Positions 1 through 4,460 of a stretch of 6,292 nucleotides of DNA are shown in pieces. The translations under genes and the position numbers were made by a program. Every line of letters starts with the position of its first letter. Position 1 is the first letter of the stretch. This DNA is from Halanaerobiales bacterium. GTDB taxonomy: Bacteria; Bacillota_F; Halanaerobiia; Halanaerobiales; DTU029. The stretch is from positions 1-6,292 of the forward strand of contig JADQBV010000177.1 of assembly GCA_016278415.1 (NCBI GenBank). Reading direction: 5' to 3'. Below the pieces are notes generated by a model. That model was not told the DNA's origin. It made no database searches and was given only the letters and a program-made list of their open reading frames with translations.

Positions 1-125
1 TATAATGCTTTTTACTCTTCATATTTTATATTTTCACCATTTCACTTCTTATTAAAAAAATTTTTATATGATATTTATAAATTAATCCTCCACTACGTTA
101 CGGAACTTTAATCCACTCAGTGTAA

Positions 126-250
126 GCCAATTATATTTCTGCAGCGACACTAGAAATTATCCGGAGTCAAGGATGACGGAGGATAATTTCCTGACAGTGA
201 ACGAAGACAGGACCTCGTAGTATACGACAAGCGAAAGAAACATAATTGGC
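126..250. ncRNA. Candidate structured non-coding RNA or small palindromic element, family not recognised
   Basis: This is a GC-rich island (54 of 125 bases G or C, 43%) in very AT-rich sequence (positions 1-84 about 14% GC, 261-303 about 16%). Positions 126-140 pair with 236-250 as a 15-bp closing stem with one irregular pair, which is A-C if read on the plus strand and G-U if read on the minus strand. Inside it, 153-162 pairs perfectly with 181-190 (10 bp). That hairpin is topped by a GGA/GGA internal loop and a 4-bp stem, 166-169 with 174-177. A third hairpin pairs 215-219 with 223-227, and a weak pairing joins 190-193 to 208-211. The result looks like a multi-branched fold. No open reading frame fills it, and I see no match to tRNA, RNase P, SRP, 6S or common riboswitch cores. 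No flanking target-site duplication is visible. The strand is undecided: the G-U pair favours minus, the purine-rich internal loop favours plus. The inverted repeats and GC contrast are seen directly; that it is an RNA is inference. Confidence 0.5.
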
Positions 251-286
251 TGGAACGGAAAAAGAAATTTCCTATACTATTCAATT

Positions 287-303
287 AATTGTTAATAACA
301 ATT
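287..303. repeat. Short perfect inverted repeat directly after the ferritin-like gene
   Basis: A 7-bp AT-rich inverted repeat with a 3-base loop (287-293 with 297-303) begins at the base after the stop codon of the ferritin-like gene. No run of T follows on the minus strand, so it is not a standard intrinsic terminator. It could protect the mRNA 3' end or be a degenerate terminator. Confidence 0.4.
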
Positions 304-783
304 TTACTTCATTCCTAATTCAGCATCATATCTAACTAAATCAAGTAAGTGTTGTTTTTCCTCTTTGATTAATTTTTTAAGAACTACAGCTGTTTGCTCA
401 TCATTATGTTCAAGCATCTCATTATAAAAAAGAATTGAGTCTTTTTCGGCATATATTGCTATCTGCAAGGCATCTACAATATCAGAAACTGCAACACCCT
501 CTTCTGCAGGGAAAATAGTGAATTCTACAATAGCCTCTAAATAAGCACTAACCTCTGGATCATACACATATTCTAGTTCTTTTTTAGTATTTTCTTTTAT
601 AATTTTCCCTAGTTTTTCAAAACGATTGTAATGATCTAATTCGTCTTCTGCTAATCTTTCAAATAACTCTTTCAGTTCTCTATCCTGTGCTATTTCAGCC
701 TGATTATTGTAAAAATCATGACCTCTTTTTTCGATATCTTTTGCCATCTCAATAACTTCAACTACATTAAACTTATCTTTCAT
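304..783 (-). CDS. Ferritin-like diiron protein, rubrerythrin-type without a rubredoxin domain
   Basis: The 159-residue protein is a likely four-helix-bundle diiron carboxylate protein. It contains two half-repeats. The first has E18 in EKRGHDFY and E48-L-D-H51. The second has E113 in EKDSILFY and E142-K-Q-H145. The Glu plus ExxH pairs are the iron ligands expected of the rubrerythrin/ferritin-like superfamily. There is no CxxC pair, so the C-terminal rubredoxin domain of classical rubrerythrin (about 190 residues) is absent and electrons would have to come from another partner. Family members act in the cytoplasm in peroxide reduction or iron handling in anaerobes; the exact substrate cannot be read here. 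The ATG start is supported by GAGAGGGG at 793-800 with a 9-base spacer. The gene lies 75 bp downstream of ptsI with no terminator between them, so cotranscription is possible. A weak independent promoter in the AT-rich gap cannot be excluded. Confidence 0.85.
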   Translation of the reverse strand: MKDKFNVVEVIEMAKDIEKRGHDFYNNQAEIAQDRELKELFERLAEDELDHYNRFEKLGKIIKENTKKELEYVYDPEVSAYLEAIVEFTIFPAEEGVAVSDIVDALQIAIYAEKDSILFYNEMLEHNDEQTAVVLKKLIKEEKQHLLDLVRYDAELGMK

Positions 784-858
784 AATATATATCCCCTCTC
801 ATATATAGTTTATTATTGGTCTATTATTAAACCTACAAGTTCTACGATTACATAAAAG

Positions 859-2577
859 CTATTCAAAGGTAATTCGTAAATACTCCTCTATCTCAGAAGC
901 TAAACTCATCTGCATAACCTTAGCTAAATGCTGATCAAGATCTCTTCTATCTAGTTTCCTGATTTTTTTCTTTGTTTCCAATATGTACCCACTACTCATA
1001 CTAAGTTCAGTGATTCCCATTGCAACATATATGGGTAATAATAATTGGTTGGCTGCAGCTTCCCCACAGATACTAACCCAAATCCCCTGGTGATTAGCTG
1101 CTGCTGTAACTTTTTCTATTAGTCTTAATACTGCTGGATGAAAAGCAGTGTACAAATTAGAAATCTTACTATTGTTCCTATCAACCGCCAGCGTATATTG
1201 GATTAGATCATTTGTACCTATACTGAAAAAATCTACTTCTTTTGCAAATATATCAGCCATAACTGCAGTTGAAGGAATTTCTATCATCATCCCGATTTCA
1301 ATATCACGATTATAGGCTATATTTTCTTTTTCTAGCTCATTTTTTACCTCAATAATTATACCCATTGCTTCCCTAATCTCTTCTACAGAAGATACAAAAG
1401 GAAGTAATATTTTAATATCACCATAGTTACTAGCCCTTAATAAGGCCTTTATCTGGACTTTAAATATATCACGTCTTTCAAGTGATATTCTAATACCCCG
1501 CCACCCAAGGAATGGATTTATTTCATGAGGGACATTAAAATATGCTAAATCTTTATCTCCACCAATATCAAGAACCCTGATTATCACAGATTTCCCTTTC
1601 ATACTATCAACTACATTTTTGTAAATTTTATATTGTCTTTCTTCATCCAGTAAGTCGTCTTCCTCCATAAAGAGAAATTCTGTACGCAATAATCCAATAC
1701 CATCACCATTAACTTGCTTAACTGACTTGATTTCATCAAGGGTATTAATATTTGCAGCCAGCTCTATCTTATAACCATCTCTTGTGACTGATTCTTCATC
1801 ACGTAATCCTAAAAGTTCTTCTTCTTTCTTATTGTATATTTCTATTTTCCTTTTATATCTTTCTAATAAACCCCTATCAGGATCTAAAAATACCTCTCCG
1901 GAAACTGCATCGAGTACTATCATATCACCATGTTTCACATTATCAAGAATATTGTTATCAATATTTATTACTGCAGATATCATCAGACTTTTAGCAATTA
2001 TAGTGGTATGTGCTGTTAATCCACCCTGTGTAAGAACAAAACCACATAAACGATCTTTGTCAAGTAAAGCAGTTTCTGATGGAGTTAAATCTTCAGCCAC
2101 TACAATAGCATTCGGGGGCAAATCTTGCAAGGTATTCATCTGTCCAGTAATTGCCCTTAATATATGATTAGCAACATCTTGAATATCCTTTAATCTTTCT
2201 TTAAAGTAGTCATTATTAAGATTTATAAACTTTTTTGAAAGATCATCAACCGCTTTCTGAATAGCTGCTTCAACATTAATACATTCTTCTTTAATCAATT
2301 TTTTAATAGTTTCATCAAGTACTGGGTCGTTTAGCATATAGATATGTGCATCAAAAATCTGCGATTCTGTAGTACCTAGATCCTTATTGGCTTTTTCTTT
2401 TATCTCTCTTAAACATTTATTAGCCTTAATTTTTGCTTCACTAAACTTATTTATTTCATCAGATACTTGATCCTCACCTATATTGTATGATTCTATCAAA
2501 GTTTTGCTCTTAGAGTACTTAAATGCCCTACCGATTACTATACCTTTGGAAACAGGTATCCCTTTAAAACTTATCAT
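859..2577 (-). CDS. ptsI: Phosphoenolpyruvate-protein phosphotransferase (PTS enzyme I)
   Basis: The full-length 572-residue cytoplasmic enzyme I (usual length about 570-575) takes phosphate from PEP and passes it through a histidine to HPr, the first step of PTS sugar uptake. The N-terminal region (1-145) resembles the HPr-binding helical domain. The swivelling phosphohistidine segment GGLTAHTTIIAKS carries H190. The C-terminal PEP-binding barrel (about 265-572) has IGLLRTEF with R298, IRVLDIGGDK with R334, NPFLGWRGIR, MIEIPS with E433, GTNDLIQYTLAVDR with N456, D457 and R467, and CGE with C504. These match the E. coli active-site residues at an offset of about two, so the enzyme looks catalytically intact. 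Oddities: the phosphohistidine motif reads GGLTAH rather than the usual GGRTSH, and CGEAAAN replaces the common CGEMAGD. The start ATG overlaps the fruK stop as ATGA. Its SD-like GAGGG at 2590-2594 lies within the fruK end, so translation is probably coupled. Confidence 0.95.
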   Translation of the reverse strand: MISFKGIPVSKGIVIGRAFKYSKSKTLIESYNIGEDQVSDEINKFSEAKIKANKCLREIKEKANKDLGTTESQIFDAHIYMLNDPVLDETIKKLIKEECINVEAAIQKAVDDLSKKFINLNNDYFKERLKDIQDVANHILRAITGQMNTLQDLPPNAIVVAEDLTPSETALLDKDRLCGFVLTQGGLTAHTTIIAKSLMISAVINIDNNILDNVKHGDMIVLDAVSGEVFLDPDRGLLERYKRKIEIYNKKEEELLGLRDEESVTRDGYKIELAANINTLDEIKSVKQVNGDGIGLLRTEFLFMEEDDLLDEERQYKIYKNVVDSMKGKSVIIRVLDIGGDKDLAYFNVPHEINPFLGWRGIRISLERRDIFKVQIKALLRASNYGDIKILLPFVSSVEEIREAMGIIIEVKNELEKENIAYNRDIEIGMMIEIPSTAVMADIFAKEVDFFSIGTNDLIQYTLAVDRNNSKISNLYTAFHPAVLRLIEKVTAAANHQGIWVSICGEAAANQLLLPIYVAMGITELSMSSGYILETKKKIRKLDRRDLDQHLAKVMQMSLASEIEEYLRITFE

Positions 2578-3503
2578 TTAAGGCACTCACCCTCTACAAT
2601 TTCTAACCTATCTTTAATTTCATCGATATTTACCTGATTAATTTCTTTTCCACTTACATATAAAGTAGCTATGGATGTAACAAATCTGGCCATCTGAAGA
2701 AACTCAAAATCATTATCAATTGCAACAGCCAATCCGGCTACCATAGAATCGCCGGCACCAACTGTGGTATCAGGTATCTTAATTTCAGGAGGCACTATCT
2801 GATAACAATTTTCTTTATTGGCATAAAATGCACCCTGTTCCCCTAAAGAAACAATTATATTCTCAACACCTCTATTTAATATAGTTTGTATTGCTTGATA
2901 TACATCAGACATAGAAGTAAGTCTCTTCCCTATAAGATTACTTAGTTCAAACAGGTTTGGTTTAATTAGATATGGATTACTTTCAATACCTAATCTCAGT
3001 GGACCCCCAGATGTATCCAATATGGTTTTTACATGATACTTTTCTGCCAATTGTATCAATTCTTGGTAGATATCTGGTGAAATACCCGCTGGTATACTTC
3101 CCGCAAGTATTAAAATTTTTGCCTTTTTTAAATTTACCTTTAGAGCTTCCTTAAATTCCAAGTAATTATTATGCCCCAACTGTCCCAGCTGATTAATCTC
3201 TGTCTCCCGGCCATCTGCTTCAACTAATTTAATGTTTTCACGGGTATTAAAATTAGTTGGAGTGATATCAAATGGTATCCCTTCCTCATCCATTATTTCC
3301 TGCATTCTCATCCCACTATGACCACCAAGTATGCTCATTGCTAATACATCTTTTTTTAAGGTATGTAAAACTCTTGCAACATTGATACCTTTACCACCTG
3401 CCTGAACACGTACCTCATTAAAACGATTTAATTCACCAAGATTCATTTTGTCTAAGTGTATAAATTTGTCTAAAGCAGGATTTAATGTTACTGTAATAAT
3501 CAC
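2574..3503 (-). CDS. fruK: 1-phosphofructokinase, PfkB family
   Basis: The 309-residue PfkB-family sugar-phosphate kinase most likely phosphorylates fructose 1-phosphate, the product of PTS fructose uptake, to fructose 1,6-bisphosphate using ATP. Visible family features are the N-terminal VTLNPALD (residues 5-12), the glycine-rich GGKGINVAR (36-44), GSIPAGI (135-141), KPNLFE (181-186), SLGEQGA (219-225) and TVGAGDSMVAG (247-257) with catalytic base D252. Tagatose-6-phosphate kinase (LacC) is the close alternative. The adjacent ptsI and the absence of other lac/tagatose genes favour FruK, but motifs alone do not decide the substrate. The start is a GTG at 3501-3503, supported by AGGGGTGA at 3510-3517 with a 6-base spacer and by the family-typical N-terminus right after it. 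That SD overlaps the stop codon of the upstream DUF1232 gene. The gene end overlaps ptsI by 4 bases. Confidence 0.92.
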   Translation of the reverse strand: MIITVTLNPALDKFIHLDKMNLGELNRFNEVRVQAGGKGINVARVLHTLKKDVLAMSILGGHSGMRMQEIMDEEGIPFDITPTNFNTRENIKLVEADGRETEINQLGQLGHNNYLEFKEALKVNLKKAKILILAGSIPAGISPDIYQELIQLAEKYHVKTILDTSGGPLRLGIESNPYLIKPNLFELSNLIGKRLTSMSDVYQAIQTILNRGVENIIVSLGEQGAFYANKENCYQIVPPEIKIPDTTVGAGDSMVAGLAVAIDNDFEFLQMARFVTSIATLYVSGKEINQVNIDEIKDRLEIVEGECLK

Positions 3504-3509
3504 TATTAA

Positions 3510-3518
3510 TCACCCCTA
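3510..3518 (-). promoter_or_regulatory. fruK ribosome binding site fused to the upstream stop codon
   Basis: Read on the minus strand, the TAG stop of the DUF1232 gene (3516-3518) shares its last two bases with the AGGGGTGA Shine-Dalgarno (3510-3517). The GTG start of fruK follows six bases later. A ribosome terminating on the first gene therefore covers the initiation site of the second, which implies coupled translation. The site also fixes the GTG as the fruK start. Confidence 0.75.
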
Positions 3519-3830
3519 TTTAACATCGTAATCATCCTTGTCAATATCTATTGCATCTTTGTCCTTCTTATTATTCTTGTTGTTTCTATTGTTTTTAGGA
3601 CCTGTCCCAGAACTATATTTACTTAATAAAGATTTAAGTATAGGCCACATCAATACAAAAACCGCCACATCATCTAGTTGTCCTGCTATTGGAAAAAAAT
3701 CTCCTATAAGATCAAAGGGAAACAGCAAATAAATTACAGGTACTAAAAATAACAGCTTTTTACTAAGACCAACCTCTTTATCTCTTATAAATTTTATAAT
3801 CCGAATTATACTGAAAAGACTTTTAGACAT
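3516..3830 (-). CDS. DUF1232 (YkvA-like) small membrane protein
   Basis: The 104-residue protein has a DUF1232 core: a hydrophobic stretch at about 25-38, then the signature DLIGDFFPIAGQLDD (40-54; the family usually shows a DLIPDFIPxxGxxDD pattern), then a second hydrophobic stretch at about 55-69. It probably forms a membrane hairpin; the biochemical function of the family is not established. The last 30 residues are a low-complexity Asn/Lys tail turning acidic at the end (Asp-rich from about 90), probably disordered and cytoplasmic. The ATG start has AAGGAG at 3839-3844 with an 8-base spacer. It is the first gene of the operon, 12 bp upstream of fruK with overlapping stop and SD, so it is transcribed with fruK and ptsI. 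Why this protein leads a sugar-phosphate operon is not evident. Confidence 0.85.
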   Translation of the reverse strand: MSKSLFSIIRIIKFIRDKEVGLSKKLLFLVPVIYLLFPFDLIGDFFPIAGQLDDVAVFVLMWPILKSLLSKYSSGTGPKNNRNNKNNKKDKDAIDIDKDDYDVK

Positions 3831-3856
3831 ATTACTTTCTCCTTATTAGATTGTGA

Positions 3857-3895
3857 TTTACTATATACTTTTATTATAACCTAAAATATAGTAAA
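3857..3895 (-). promoter_or_regulatory. Candidate operator: perfect 10-bp inverted repeat around the -10 box
   Basis: Bases 3857-3866 are the exact reverse complement of 3886-3895, with a 19-bp spacer containing the -10 box. One arm would lie between the -35 and -10 boxes, the other at about +1 to +10. This placement suits a dimeric repressor blocking the DUF1232-fruK-ptsI promoter. The regulator is unknown; DeoR-type FruR repressors are a common choice for fru operons. AT-rich sequence makes chance repeats more likely, so the call is moderate. Confidence 0.45.
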
Positions 3896-3902
3896 ATGAA
3901 AA
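3873..3902 (-). promoter_or_regulatory. Sigma-A-type promoter of the DUF1232-fruK-ptsI operon
   Basis: On the minus strand there is a perfect TATAAT at 3873-3878 and a TTTTCA -35-like box (4 of 6) at 3897-3902, 18 bp apart. Transcription would start near 3866, giving a leader of about 36 bases before the ATG. It lies directly downstream of an intrinsic terminator, as expected at a boundary between transcription units. Confidence 0.6.
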
Positions 3903-3909
3903 TAAGTAT

Positions 3910-3949
3910 AAAAAAAAATGTAGGATTCAATCTCAGTTCCTACATTTTT
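3910..3949 (-). terminator. Intrinsic terminator after the DUF3243 gene
   Basis: Positions 3938-3949 and 3914-3925 form a perfect 12-bp stem with a 12-base loop. On the minus strand the stem runs into a continuous T tract ending at 3910. The T tract begins within the lower stem, whose last five pairs are A-T. It would end transcripts of the DUF3243 gene and isolate the fruK operon from read-through. Confidence 0.85.
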
Positions 3950-3988
3950 AGGGATATATTAAACATTATATAATTTTAATAATCTTTT

Positions 3989-4016
3989 GGCTTACTACAT
4001 AAAATTCCAGTAATCC
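3989..4016 (-). other. Weak hairpin in the DUF3243 3' untranslated region
   Basis: Bases 4009-4016 pair with 3989-3996 over 7 of 8 positions around a 12-base loop, just after the DUF3243 stop. No T tract follows. The rest of the stretch from here to the terminator is AT-rich with nothing else recognisable. Confidence 0.25.
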
Positions 4017-4024
4017 TTTATAAA

Positions 4025-4300
4025 CTAATGTGTGTTTTGATGTACTTTTTTTTCGCTAGAAATCATTTTTACAAGTAATTTGGTCAAAATCTTCTGTTCA
4101 TCATCATCGGCAACATCCCACATCTCTTTAATTACCCTCTGTTCTCTATTTTCTGGGTCAGCATTCCAATCTAAGAAATCACCAATTTTAGTACCAATAC
4201 CTATAATTGTCTCATCTTTTAGTCCTACCTTATGTCCAATGTCAATAGCCTGCCCTAAAGTTTTTTTCCACTTATCCCAATCTGTAAACTGTTCTACCAC
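4025..4300 (-). CDS. DUF3243 (YmfJ-like) small protein
   Basis: With the start chosen here this is a 91-residue soluble acidic/basic helical protein resembling Bacillus YmfJ (DUF3243). It has an N-terminal W-D-K-W core (WDKWKKTLGQA, residues 8-18), a central IGDFLDWNADPENREQRV and the following EMWDVADDDEQKIL. The family's molecular role is unknown. I place the start at GTG 4298-4300 because GGAGG at 4310-4314 precedes it by 9 bases and because YmfJ homologues begin just before this core. A longer in-frame GTG at 4352-4354 (109 residues) has no convincing SD and lies upstream of the likely transcription start. The frame stays open further back to a stop at 4424-4426, including a CxxC pair, without an ATG. 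A terminator follows the gene. Confidence 0.75.
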   Translation of the reverse strand: MVEQFTDWDKWKKTLGQAIDIGHKVGLKDETIIGIGTKIGDFLDWNADPENREQRVIKEMWDVADDDEQKILTKLLVKMISSEKKVHQNTH

Positions 4301-4334
4301 TTTAAACAACCTCCGTTCATATCTTTTAGCTGAT

Positions 4335-4362
4335 TTTATAGGTAACAATCTCACTTTACCAA
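4335..4362 (-). promoter_or_regulatory. Candidate promoter of the DUF3243 gene
   Basis: On the minus strand TTGGTA (4357-4362) and TATAAA (4335-4340) are separated by 16 bp. The start site would be near 4328, leaving a short leader with the GGAGG at 4310-4314. The spacer begins and ends with a 5-bp inverted repeat (4341-4345 with 4356-4360), which could be a small operator or chance. If correct, only the shorter DUF3243 start can be used from this promoter. Confidence 0.4.
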
Positions 4363-4460
4363 CATGAAAAATGCTACTAATACGCTTCTGGCAACGACTA
4401 CAAGTAACAGTAAGTCCTCGGATTTATTTCTCTAAACCTATTATGCCTAAAAGTGATACC

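Noticed and set aside
1..22. Possible start of a further minus-strand gene (ATG at 20-22, open to position 1)
   Set aside because: Only seven codons are visible and the upstream SD is weak, so it cannot be supported.
54..84. AT-only hairpin followed by a T run on the minus strand, considered as a terminator
   Set aside because: The stem is six A-T pairs in sequence of about 14% GC, where such pairings are expected by chance.
126..250. Group II intron domain V, hammerhead ribozyme, T-box or tRNA
   Set aside because: None of the diagnostic core sequences (catalytic AGC domain V, CUGANGA with GAAA, T-box antiterminator motif, TTCGA arm) is present on either strand.
784..858. Promoter for the ferritin-like gene
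   Set aside because: Candidate -10 and -35 boxes are poor or badly spaced. The gap is simply AT-rich and read-through from ptsI is equally likely.
1784..2167. Plus-strand open frame of 127 codons inside ptsI
   Set aside because: It is wholly antisense to a well-conserved enzyme I, has a low-complexity Ser-rich product and no family features.
2972..3154. Plus-strand open frame antisense to fruK
   Set aside because: It is short, has no domain and lies fully within a conserved kinase gene.
3538..3732. Plus-strand open frame antisense to the DUF1232 gene
   Set aside because: Its Leu/Phe-rich start is simply the complement of the Asn/Lys tail of the real protein.
4080..4367. Plus-strand open frame antisense to the DUF3243 gene
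   Set aside because: It is a shadow frame with no recognisable domain, covered by a better-supported minus-strand gene.
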